From an uncultured Collinsella sp. (GTDB taxonomy: Bacteria; Actinomycetota; Coriobacteriia; Coriobacteriales; Coriobacteriaceae): a stretch of 12,037 bases of DNA. Shown here piece by piece: positions 1 through 6,339 of the stretch. Within the stretch, counting starts at the first letter, position 1, and every line of letters starts with the position of its first letter. Position numbers and translations under genes: made by a program. The DNA lies in NCBI GenBank assembly GCA_902470265.1, contig CABRFW010000031.1, positions 1 through 12,037 on the forward strand, given 5' to 3'. The notes beneath the pieces were generated by a model. It was given only the letters and a program-made list of their open reading frames with translations, searched no databases and was not told the origin of the DNA.

Positions 1-13
1 CACGTGCTGCCAT
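1..13 (-). CDS. 5' end of an unidentified gene (first four codons only)
   Basis: An ATG at 13-11 is followed by codons for A, A and R before the window ends, so the visible product is MAAR. The start is supported by a strong Shine-Dalgarno sequence, AGGAGG, seven bases upstream. The gene lies downstream of the ftsZ terminator and in the same direction, so it probably has its own transcript. Too little is visible to name a product. Many dcw clusters carry sepF or related genes after ftsZ, but nothing here shows which gene this is. Confidence 0.6.
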
Positions 14-20
14 ACTAAAG

Positions 21-26
21 CCTCCT
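21..26 (-). promoter_or_regulatory. Ribosome binding site of the left-edge gene
   Basis: The minus strand reads AGGAGG here, seven bases before the ATG at 13-11. This is a full consensus Shine-Dalgarno sequence at ideal spacing. It is the main reason to believe that a gene starts at the window edge. Confidence 0.7.
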
Positions 27-168
27 AATAACACAAGTACCGCGGCATCGCCGCTACAGCCCGCGTTTATACGGCTGTCATACTTCTCTAAAAGGATACC
101 TGCTGCGCTGGAGGCAATCGTAAAGGGAACGTAAAGAGATTGGAGGTTCTAGTTTACAAAGTCGAAAT
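27..168 (-). other. Intergenic leader of the left-edge gene
   Basis: This stretch between the ftsZ terminator and the left-edge gene has no convincing ORF. On the minus strand it holds a possible -10 element TATAAA at 71-66, but the hexamer 17 bases upstream (CTTTTA) is a poor -35. Just downstream a small hairpin, GCGGC-GAT-GCCGC (54-42), would fall in the 5' untranslated RNA. A promoter must lie near here if the terminator works, but I cannot place it firmly. Confidence 0.3.
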
Positions 169-197
169 AAAAAGGGCGCGTCCATACGGACACGCCC
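169..197 (-). terminator. Rho-independent terminator after ftsZ
   Basis: On the minus strand GGGCGTGTCC (197-188), a GTAT loop and GGACGCGCCC (183-174) form a ten-pair stem with a single G-U wobble. TTTTT (173-169) and then ATTT follow directly. The same stem read on the plus strand would have a C-A mismatch and no U tract, so the terminator works for ftsZ. It starts 26 bases after the ftsZ stop codon and ends the dcw transcript. Confidence 0.93.
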
Positions 198-223
198 CTG
201 TGCACAACAATGCAAAGAACGAC

Positions 224-1378
224 TTAGAAGCTACCGCGCTTCAGGAAGTCGGGAAGCTCGAACTGATCGTTGCCGAAGTTAGGAAGCTCGGTGCCACCGA
301 CGTTGCGGGTCGGAGCGGCCTGAGCCGGGCTCGTGGCAGGAGCGGTGCGCTGCGGCTCAGCGGAGGCAGCGGCCTTGCTCTGAGACTGCTGAGCAGCAAA
401 GAGCTCGTCCTGACGGTTGACGTTGGAGTCGGAGAAGCCCGTAGCGATGACGGTAATACGCACCTGATCGCCCAGGGACTCGTCGACAACGGTACCGAAG
501 ATGATGTTGGCCTCGGGGTCGACGGCGTTGGCGACAACGTCGGCGGCGTCGCTGATCTCCTGGATGCCCAGGTCCTTGGAACCGGCGATGGAGAGCAGCA
601 CGCGCGTGGCACCATCGATGGAGCTCTCGAGCAGCGGGCTGGAGATGGCCTGCTGGGCAGCGTCGACGGCACGGGTGTCCCCAGAAGAGGTACCGATACC
701 CATCATGGCGGTACCGGCCTGCTTCATGATGGTCTTAACGTCGGCGAAGTCCAGGTTGATGATACCGGGGACGGTGATGAGGTCGGTGATGCCCTGGGTG
801 CCCTGGGAAAGGACGCCATCGGCAATCGCGAAGGCCTCGAGCATGGTGGTCTTCTTCTCGGCGATGTCGAGCAGCTTATCGTTAGGGATGACGATCATGG
901 TGTCGACGCAATCGGAGAGGGTCTTAATGCCCTCCTCGGCGCTCTTCTTGCGCTTACGGCCCTCGAAGGTGAAGGGCTTGGTCACGACGGCGACGGTCAG
1001 CGCACCGACCTCGTTCATCGCGATATCGGCAACGATGGGAGCAGCGCCGGTACCGGTGCCACCGCCCTCGCCGCAGGTGATGAACACCATGTCGGCGCCA
1101 GCGAGCGCCTCGGCAATGTCGTCGCGGGACTCATCGGCAGCCTTGCGGCCAACCTCGGGGTTGGCGCCGGCGCCCAGGCCGCGGGTAAGGTCGGTGCCGA
1201 TGTGCACCTTGATATCGGCATCAGAGATCGCGAGTGCCTGAGCATCGGTGTTGATGGCAACAAACTCGACGCCGCGGATGCCCTCTTCGATCATTCGATT
1301 GACCGCGTTGGTACCGCCGCCGCCGACGCCGACCACCTTAATGACGGCAAGGTAGTTGTTGATCTCTGTCTCGTGCAT
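224..1378 (-). CDS. ftsZ: Cell division protein FtsZ
   Basis: FtsZ is the tubulin-like GTPase that polymerises into the Z ring at mid-cell and recruits the divisome. The product is 384 residues, normal for the family. Seen in the sequence: the nucleotide-binding start VVGVGGGGTNAVNRMI (15-30), the tubulin signature GGGTGTG (105-111), the T7 loop NLDFADV (208-214) whose acidic residues complete the GTPase site of the next subunit, a variable Q/A/P-rich linker (about 328-365), and a C-terminal peptide ELPDFLKRG (374-382), the usual docking site for SepF-type anchors. Residue 102 is Cys where the family usually has Ala. An in-frame ATG at 1408 exists, but the ATG at 1378 has CGGAGG at good spacing and gives the usual N terminus. 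No ftsA is adjacent, as in actinobacteria. The gene closes the cluster and is followed by a strong terminator. Confidence 0.98.
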   Translation of the reverse strand: MHETEINNYLAVIKVVGVGGGGTNAVNRMIEEGIRGVEFVAINTDAQALAISDADIKVHIGTDLTRGLGAGANPEVGRKAADESRDDIAEALAGADMVFITCGEGGGTGTGAAPIVADIAMNEVGALTVAVVTKPFTFEGRKRKKSAEEGIKTLSDCVDTMIVIPNDKLLDIAEKKTTMLEAFAIADGVLSQGTQGITDLITVPGIINLDFADVKTIMKQAGTAMMGIGTSSGDTRAVDAAQQAISSPLLESSIDGATRVLLSIAGSKDLGIQEISDAADVVANAVDPEANIIFGTVVDESLGDQVRITVIATGFSDSNVNRQDELFAAQQSQSKAAASAEPQRTAPATSPAQAAPTRNVGGTELPNFGNDQFELPDFLKRGSF

Positions 1379-1384
1379 GTCGGT

Positions 1385-1390
1385 CCTCCG
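1385..1390 (-). promoter_or_regulatory. Ribosome binding site deciding the ftsZ start
   Basis: The minus strand reads CGGAGG, with GGAGG six bases before the ATG at 1378. The alternative in-frame ATG at 1408 has only AGGGG more than 12 bases away, so this site favours the shorter FtsZ. Confidence 0.85.
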
Positions 1391-1577
1391 AACAAAGGTT
1401 ATAGCCATAGCATGGGTCGACCCCTGCGCACATTAACCTTCAGGTTGAAAGTAAATGCAAAGGTAAACCGTATTATGTTTGCACATTATGAACGTATCAG
1501 TCAAATAATTGACCGTGAAAACCAAACAAACCAGATAAACGGCGTGGTATGGCCCCTCAACAAAGCATCAACCAGCG
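1391..1577 (-). promoter_or_regulatory. AT-rich ftsQ-ftsZ intergenic region, likely ftsZ promoter
   Basis: The 199-nt gap before ftsZ is the longest in the cluster and clearly richer in A+T than the flanking genes. On the minus strand it holds TTGACT (1504-1499) and two CATAAT boxes (1490-1485 and 1477-1472), the second overlapping TAATAC. None of these pair at the 16-18 base spacing of a standard promoter. No U-tract terminator follows ftsQ, so read-through from upstream is expected as well. An extra promoter for ftsZ is common in dcw clusters; its exact place here is unresolved. Confidence 0.4.
1414..1446. repeat. Two palindromes in the ftsZ leader
   Basis: A perfect ten-base palindrome GGGTCGACCC lies at 1414-1423, and a second dyad with five-base arms, AACCT-TC-AGGTT, lies at 1435-1446. 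They sit 36-68 bases upstream of the ftsZ start codon, between the AT-rich promoter-like part and the ribosome binding site. They could be protein-binding sites or small RNA hairpins. Short palindromes also arise by chance, so function is unproven. Confidence 0.4.
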
Positions 1578-2834
1578 CTACGAGGTCGGAGCGTTCCTAA
1601 ATGTATAGTTACCCGGAGAGCGCACATTGATATACGTTACGCCCTCTACCTGCGAAAGCAGCTTGGTGACTACGCGCTCCTTCTTGACGATATCGTCCGA
1701 ATCGCCCAGCGACACCTCAATGCCGTTATTGAGGTTTGCCGAGATGGCTTCGACCGAAGGCGTGGAAATATCCTTGACTTGTCCCAAGAACTCGCTCGAA
1801 AAACCACGCACATAATCCAAGCCAGCCTTAACGGCCTTGGAGCTCACTGCCTGGCCGGAAACCGGAGCGACATCCGCCGAGACATCAGTCAACAACACCG
1901 CGCCATAGTGCTTAGCGAGCGCCAGCGCGGCATCGATTCCGGTCAAGGTATTTGAGCCCTGCCCTGTCGTGATGACGTTGCCTTGGTCGTCCACTTCGAC
2001 CGACGTCGACAGTGGGGCGATCCAGGTGTCATCATCCCCGATGGCCCAGGCAAGGTCATCGGAACTGATATAGGCAATTGCGATGACCTTGCGCTCCATC
2101 GGCGTAATGATGAGCGTATGCGGGAACTGACGCTGGACATCCACGCCCGAGACCCACGGATTCTGCTTGAGGTCCTCGGTAATCTGGTCGGGATCGACGT
2201 TAAAAAGCGACGTTCCCTCGGGCAAATCGATCAGCTGGATAGCATCGTGCTTCGTCACATGCTCGCTGCCTTGAATCTGAATATCAGTGGCGGTAAACAA
2301 TCCAGAGTTGATCACCACGATGGCAACGACGACGAGCACGGCCAAGGCGGCCAGAACGCCGCCCACGATTTTGCCTTTGCCTGCAACGACAGAAGCGGCG
2401 TCTGATGTTTTATTTACCATCGCCCCAAGTGAAGACAACGGGTTGACGCTTTTTTTACCCGAAGGCTTCTTGGCGGTAGCCGGCACCGATGTCAGCGAGC
2501 GCGGTTTCGATGCGCCCAGCGTGCGACCTGGACGCGGCGCTTTAGTTCCCGTCGAGGGCTTAGGAGTTGCCATGGGACGGGCAGGTTTGGCGCCCATAAC
2601 AGGCTTTGACGTCACCGAGGGACGCGAGGACTTTTTTGCGGCCGGACGATTACCGAGCTGCGAGCCGACAACCGGACGACTGGTCTGTCGAGCATGCCCG
2701 ACAGACTTAGAGTGCGCGACGGTATTGCGTTGAGGTTTGGCAGGCGCGCCGGAACGCCCTCCGGCGCGGCGGAAGGTGGGTTTCGATGCTCTAGAAGCCG
2801 AGGAATTTAACTTCCGGTCTGAGCTCGATGCCAT
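1578..2834 (-). CDS. ftsQ: Cell division protein FtsQ (DivIB type)
   Basis: FtsQ/DivIB is a bitopic membrane protein that links early and late divisome parts and regulates septal synthesis by FtsW and FtsI. The product has 418 residues. Residues 1-155 form a basic, Ser/Pro/Lys/Arg-rich, low-complexity cytoplasmic tail; 156-175 (VGGVLAALAVLVVVAIVVIN region) is a single membrane helix; about 180-248 is the POTRA domain, including GSEHVTKHDAIQL, NPWVSGVDVQRQFPHTL and the MERK end; the rest is the extracellular FtsQ domain ending in INVRSPGNYTFRN. The start at 2834 is chosen because GAGGGAGG lies just upstream and the next in-frame Met is residue 80. It makes the gene overlap murB by 44 nt, so translation is probably coupled. 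The tail is much longer than the short cytoplasmic end of E. coli FtsQ. Confidence 0.93.
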   Translation of the reverse strand: MASSSDRKLNSSASRASKPTFRRAGGRSGAPAKPQRNTVAHSKSVGHARQTSRPVVGSQLGNRPAAKKSSRPSVTSKPVMGAKPARPMATPKPSTGTKAPRPGRTLGASKPRSLTSVPATAKKPSGKKSVNPLSSLGAMVNKTSDAASVVAGKGKIVGGVLAALAVLVVVAIVVINSGLFTATDIQIQGSEHVTKHDAIQLIDLPEGTSLFNVDPDQITEDLKQNPWVSGVDVQRQFPHTLIITPMERKVIAIAYISSDDLAWAIGDDDTWIAPLSTSVEVDDQGNVITTGQGSNTLTGIDAALALAKHYGAVLLTDVSADVAPVSGQAVSSKAVKAGLDYVRGFSSEFLGQVKDISTPSVEAISANLNNGIEVSLGDSDDIVKKERVVTKLLSQVEGVTYINVRSPGNYTFRNAPTS

Positions 2835-3702
2835 ACGCCTCCCTCACCTTTCCGTGCACATGTCTGATAACCGCGGCAACGTCATCGGCCGAGGCAGTTC
2901 CGTTATTAACGATAAAATTAGCGTGAACGGGCGAAACTTCCGCGCCGCCAATCGAAAAACCCTTTAATCCACAATCCTCGATAAGCTTGCCCACACTCGC
3001 ATCGGGCGGGTTACGAAAGACCGACCCGCAGGATGCGCGACCCATGGGCTGCGTACGCTTGCGCCTCGTCAGGTACCGCTCCATGCGCTCGCGAATGTCG
3101 GCCTTGGGCGCCGGTTTAAGCTTGAGCACGCACTCGAGGATGATCTCATTGCGGGGAAGGCTACATTCGCGGTAGCCCCAAGTGATCTCGGACCCCGCAT
3201 AATGCTTGATACCGGATGCCGGGTCAAACGTTACGACATCCTCAACCAGCGAGCCAATCCACTCGGTCCGTGTGCCGGCATTCATAGATATCGCACCGCC
3301 AACCGAGCCAGGGATGCCAACGGCAAACTCAAGGCCCGAGAGGCTACGCGACAGGGCATCGTTGACCAGGCGCGCAAACATCACGCCCGCACCGACCGTC
3401 AGCGTACAACCGTCATCGGCAACAACCGTGCGCTGAAACTCACGTCCGAGCGAAATGACGGCGCCGCGATAACCGCCATCGGCAACCAGCAGATTGGAGC
3501 CCTTGCCGATGATGACCCACGGCACCTGCTCGCGATCGAGCACCGCCACGGCGCGGCGAAGGGCATGATAGCTATGGCACGTCACAAAGAGGTCGGCCTT
3601 GCCGCCGATACGATAGCTCGTATGACGCGCAAGGCGCTCGTCCTCGATCACATCCGTGTCGATCATGCCCGAGAGCGCCATGACGGCGTTAAACAGACCC
3701 AT
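2791..3702 (-). CDS. murB: UDP-N-acetylenolpyruvoylglucosamine reductase MurB
   Basis: MurB is the cytoplasmic FAD enzyme that reduces UDP-GlcNAc-enolpyruvate to UDP-MurNAc with NADPH. The 303-residue length fits the shorter type II enzymes. Seen: HTSYRIGGKAD (27-37) at the start of the FAD-binding domain; the FAD loop GKGSNLLVADGGYRG (66-80); GLEFAVGIPGSVGGAISMNAG spread over 123-143; RASCGSVFRNP (222-232), whose Ser227 is the likely proton donor; and LRPEVKFLG (294-302), whose Glu297 matches the second catalytic acid. SCGSVF rather than SAGCTF is the type II form. The ATG is only five bases after the murC stop and has no clear Shine-Dalgarno sequence, so it is probably translated by coupling to murC. 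Its end overlaps ftsQ. Confidence 0.97.
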   Translation of the reverse strand: MGLFNAVMALSGMIDTDVIEDERLARHTSYRIGGKADLFVTCHSYHALRRAVAVLDREQVPWVIIGKGSNLLVADGGYRGAVISLGREFQRTVVADDGCTLTVGAGVMFARLVNDALSRSLSGLEFAVGIPGSVGGAISMNAGTRTEWIGSLVEDVVTFDPASGIKHYAGSEITWGYRECSLPRNEIILECVLKLKPAPKADIRERMERYLTRRKRTQPMGRASCGSVFRNPPDASVGKLIEDCGLKGFSIGGAEVSPVHANFIVNNGTASADDVAAVIRHVHGKVREAYGIELRPEVKFLGF

Positions 3703-3707
3703 TAGAC

Positions 3708-5126
3708 TTAAGCGTCTTTCTTGGCAGTCAGATACTCGATGAACTCGGGACCGACGGTCGTAACGTCACCAGCACCCATGGTGAGCAGCAGGTCGCCCTC
3801 GCCCACCATCTGCTCGAGCTCCTGGTTGAGCTCAAGACGGCTGGAGCAATACACGACCTCCTTGTCAGGATGCTTGGCGCGCACGGTATCGGCGAGCATC
3901 TTAGAGGTGACACCCGGAATGGGCATCTCGCCAGCCGAGAACACATCAATCAGCAGCAGTTTATCGGCATTGGCAAATGCATCGGCAAAGTCGTCGCACA
4001 GGGCCTGCAGACGCGAATAGCGGTGCGGCTGGAACACGACGTCGACATGCTTGTAGCCCAGCGACGAAGCGGCAGCAAGCGTCGCCTTGATCTCGGTGGG
4101 GTGATGGCCGTAATCATCGACCACGGTGATGCCATCGATATCGCCCACGTGGGTAAAGCGACGGCGGACGCCCTCAAAGCTCGAGAGCGCCTTGGCGGCG
4201 GCGTCGATGTCAAGGCCCAGGACATGGGCGACGGTGAGCACCGCCGTGGCGTTGAGCATGTTGTGGCGACCGGGATTGCTCTTGATCTCCACAGCGTGCT
4301 CAGTGCCGTCCTCAAAGCGAACGATAAAGTCGCTCTGGATGCCCTTGACATCCGGGTGCATGCAGACGATGTCGTTGCTCTCGGCAAAGCCGTAGGAAAG
4401 CACGTGACGACCCGTCGACTTGGCGAGCTCGACCAGATGCGGGTCCTCACCGCAGACGATGACGGTGCCGTCCTCGCCCACCAGGCTCATGAATTTGGCG
4501 AAAGTTGCCTCGATCTCCTCGATACCCGAGTAGTGATCGAGGTGGTCGGCCTCGACGTTGGTCACAATGACCACGTTGGGGTTCAGGAACAGGAAGGAGC
4601 TGTCGGACTCGTCGGCCTCGGCGACAAAGTAGTCGCCCGAGCCGTTCTTGCCGTTCGTGTCATAGCCCTCGACGATGCCACCGATCAAGAAGCTCGGATC
4701 CAGACCCATGCGGTCGAGCATGGTGGCGCACATCGAAGACGTGGTGGTCTTGCCATGCGTGCCGGCAACAGCGACGGTGGTGTAGCCGTGGCCCAAAGCA
4801 GAGAGCATCTTAGCACGGGGCCACACGGGAATACCAAGCTCGCGAGCGCGCACGAGTTCAGGGTTGGACTCCGGAATAGCGGTGGAGACAACAACCACGT
4901 CGGGCTTGACCTCGTCGATCGTGGCGGCCTCATGGCCCACATGCACCTTCACACCAGCGCGGGTAAGCTGGCGGATATAACGTGACGTCTTAAGGTCGGA
5001 GCCGGTAACGGCATAACCGCGCTCGTGCAGAACGAGGGCGATGCCGCTCATGCCGGCGCCGCCGATACCGATAAAGTGGGCGCTCTTAAACTCGGGCGCG
5101 GAGGTTGCAGTCTGGGAATCAGCCAT
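3708..5126 (-). CDS. murC: UDP-N-acetylmuramate--L-alanine ligase MurC
   Basis: MurC joins L-Ala to UDP-MurNAc using ATP, the first peptide step of wall precursor synthesis, in the cytoplasm. The 472-residue protein shows the three Mur ligase domains: an N-terminal Rossmann domain with HFIGIGGAGMSGIA (17-30); the central ATPase domain with P-loop AGTHGKTTTSSM (121-132), ADESDSSF (171-178) and TNVEADHLDHY (189-199); and the C-terminal domain with EGVRRRF (318-324), DDYGHHPTEIKATL (337-350), QPHRYSR (366-372) and LTMGAGDV (448-455). A GTG at 5153 would add nine residues but has no good ribosome binding site. The ATG at 5126 has AAGGAG 11 bases upstream, a little far, and gives a typical N terminus. 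It follows murG after a 97-nt gap and leads into murB. Confidence 0.98.
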   Translation of the reverse strand: MADSQTATSAPEFKSAHFIGIGGAGMSGIALVLHERGYAVTGSDLKTSRYIRQLTRAGVKVHVGHEAATIDEVKPDVVVVSTAIPESNPELVRARELGIPVWPRAKMLSALGHGYTTVAVAGTHGKTTTSSMCATMLDRMGLDPSFLIGGIVEGYDTNGKNGSGDYFVAEADESDSSFLFLNPNVVIVTNVEADHLDHYSGIEEIEATFAKFMSLVGEDGTVIVCGEDPHLVELAKSTGRHVLSYGFAESNDIVCMHPDVKGIQSDFIVRFEDGTEHAVEIKSNPGRHNMLNATAVLTVAHVLGLDIDAAAKALSSFEGVRRRFTHVGDIDGITVVDDYGHHPTEIKATLAAASSLGYKHVDVVFQPHRYSRLQALCDDFADAFANADKLLLIDVFSAGEMPIPGVTSKMLADTVRAKHPDKEVVYCSSRLELNQELEQMVGEGDLLLTMGAGDVTTVGPEFIEYLTAKKDA

Positions 5127-5137
5127 GTGCTCGTGTA

Positions 5138-5143
5138 CTCCTT
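5138..5143 (-). promoter_or_regulatory. Ribosome binding site of murC
   Basis: The minus strand reads AAGGAG, 11 bases before the ATG at 5126. The spacing is longer than ideal, but the alternative GTG at 5153 has no comparable site, so this element favours the ATG. Confidence 0.6.
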
Positions 5144-5173
5144 GCGTAAACACTGCCTGTAACCCGTTAACTG

Positions 5174-5189
5174 TACCGCACCTACCGCA
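5174..5189. repeat. Short direct repeat in the murG-murC gap
   Basis: TACCGCA occurs twice on the plus strand, at 5174-5180 and 5183-5189, separated by CC (a nine-base period). The repeat lies in the 97-nt gap between murG and murC, about 50-60 bases before the murC start. It may be a chance duplication or half-sites of a binding site. I see no matching promoter. Confidence 0.3.
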
Positions 5190-5223
5190 TCAGCGCGAGG
5201 GCGACCGACGATATCCCGTCTAA

Positions 5224-6339
5224 CTAACGCAAACCCTCTACCGCATCCGCCAGAAGAGCGGCGGCCCTATCCTGGGCCAGACCACGCGCCGCCTGACGCA
5301 TGGCGTCGCGCGCCGCCGCGTCATCGACCAGGTGCAGCAGTTCATCGGCAAAGGCAGAACCGTCGATATCGGCATCGGCGCAGAGCACGCCGGCCCCAGC
5401 GTCGACCAGATAACGGGCATTGGTGGTTTGGTGGTCGGCCGTCGCATGCGGGTACGGCACGAGCACCGAAGGCACGGCGAGTGCAGCGATCTCGGCCACG
5501 CTCGATGCGCCCGAACGCGAGAGCACCAAATCGGCAGCAGCCAGCATATCGCCCATGTTGTCGATGTAAGGCTGGACGCGGTAACGCTTCGCCTCCTCGG
5601 GCGTCAGCGCCAAAGCGCGCTCGGTCTCCTCAAAGCCGTCGGCACCCGTCGAATGCAACACATAGAGGTTCTTGCGCGAAAGCAGCTCGTTTTTGAGCGA
5701 AGCCACACGCTCGTTGAGGTGCTGGGCGCCAAGTGAACCGCCAAAGACGAGCAGCAGCGTAGCGTCCTCGGGAACGCCAAGTGCCTTGCGGCCGCGAGCG
5801 CGATCTCCCTCGATCACCGAGCGACGTACGGGATTGCCGGTCATGAGCACGTGGTCAGGGTCACCTTCGCGCTCAAAGACCGAGCGCGCTGCCGGCACCG
5901 AGATGCACACGCGGGCGGCGTGGGAGTTCATCATCTTGTTGGCCAGGCCCGGAACAGAGTTCTGCTCATGCAGCAGATACGGAACGCCCGCGCCCTTGCA
6001 CCACCCCAGCAGCGGAACCTCGACATAGGCACCAAAACCAATGGCGGCATCGGGCTTGCCGACCTTTGAGAAATGACTGGCGAGCGCACGCTTGGCTTTG
6101 TTGACACGCCACAGCGAGGTCAGCGCCGTCCAAGGACGGGAGCGGTCGAAGCCCGTGACCGTAATGGGCACAAAATCAAACCCAGCCTCGGGGACCAGAC
6201 GACCCTCGAGCTTGCGCGACTGGCCCACGAACACAACGTGGTGGCCACGGTCACGCAGCTCTTCGGCCAAGGCGAGCGCGGGGTTGATGTGCCCGGCCGT
6301 GCCGCCGGCTGCAATAGCAACGGTCATTTTATCGGTCAT
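5224..6339 (-). CDS. murG: Lipid II-forming GlcNAc transferase MurG
   Basis: MurG moves GlcNAc from UDP-GlcNAc to lipid I on the inner face of the membrane, giving lipid II. The 371-residue product is a GT-B fold glycosyltransferase. Seen: first glycine loop AGGTAGHINPALALA (11-25); GFGAYVEVP (102-110 region); HEQNSVPGLANK (124-135); TGNPVR (167-172); second glycine loop GGSLGAQHLN (200-209); and the donor site SRSGASSVAEI (274-284) with PYPHATADHQTTNA (295-308). Ala replaces Gly in GGTxGH, which I recall as usual in actinobacterial MurG. A GTG at 6357 would add six residues, but the ATG at 6339 has AAGGGA five bases upstream. It overlaps the ftsW stop by 11 nt, which implies coupled translation of flippase-side and lipid II steps. 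Confidence 0.97.
   Translation of the reverse strand: MTDKMTVAIAAGGTAGHINPALALAEELRDRGHHVVFVGQSRKLEGRLVPEAGFDFVPITVTGFDRSRPWTALTSLWRVNKAKRALASHFSKVGKPDAAIGFGAYVEVPLLGWCKGAGVPYLLHEQNSVPGLANKMMNSHAARVCISVPAARSVFEREGDPDHVLMTGNPVRRSVIEGDRARGRKALGVPEDATLLLVFGGSLGAQHLNERVASLKNELLSRKNLYVLHSTGADGFEETERALALTPEEAKRYRVQPYIDNMGDMLAAADLVLSRSGASSVAEIAALAVPSVLVPYPHATADHQTTNARYLVDAGAGVLCADADIDGSAFADELLHLVDDAAARDAMRQAARGLAQDRAAALLADAVEGLR

Noticed and set aside
1379..1408. Longer FtsZ starting at the ATG at 1408
   Set aside because: The later ATG has a far better ribosome binding site and gives the usual FtsZ N terminus.
1499..1504. TTGACT as a firm -35 element for ftsZ
   Set aside because: The CATAAT boxes lie 8 or 21 bases away, neither a workable spacing, so only a general promoter region is reported.
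1509..1532. Plus-strand TTGACC with a downstream GATAAA-like box, as an antisense promoter
   Set aside because: The -10 match is poor and no plus-strand gene follows.
140..1600. A 486-codon open frame on the plus strand across ftsZ
   Set aside because: It is antisense to a clear ftsZ, has a Gly/Asp/Leu-biased composition with no known motif, and arises from the codon bias of the high-GC gene opposite.
3870..4985. A 371-codon plus-strand open frame across murC
   Set aside because: Shadow of murC with repetitive Val/Asp/Gly composition and no motif.
6277..6309. Ala instead of Gly in the first glycine loop of MurG (GGTAGH) as a defect
   Set aside because: I recall this form as common in actinobacterial MurG, and all other motifs are intact.
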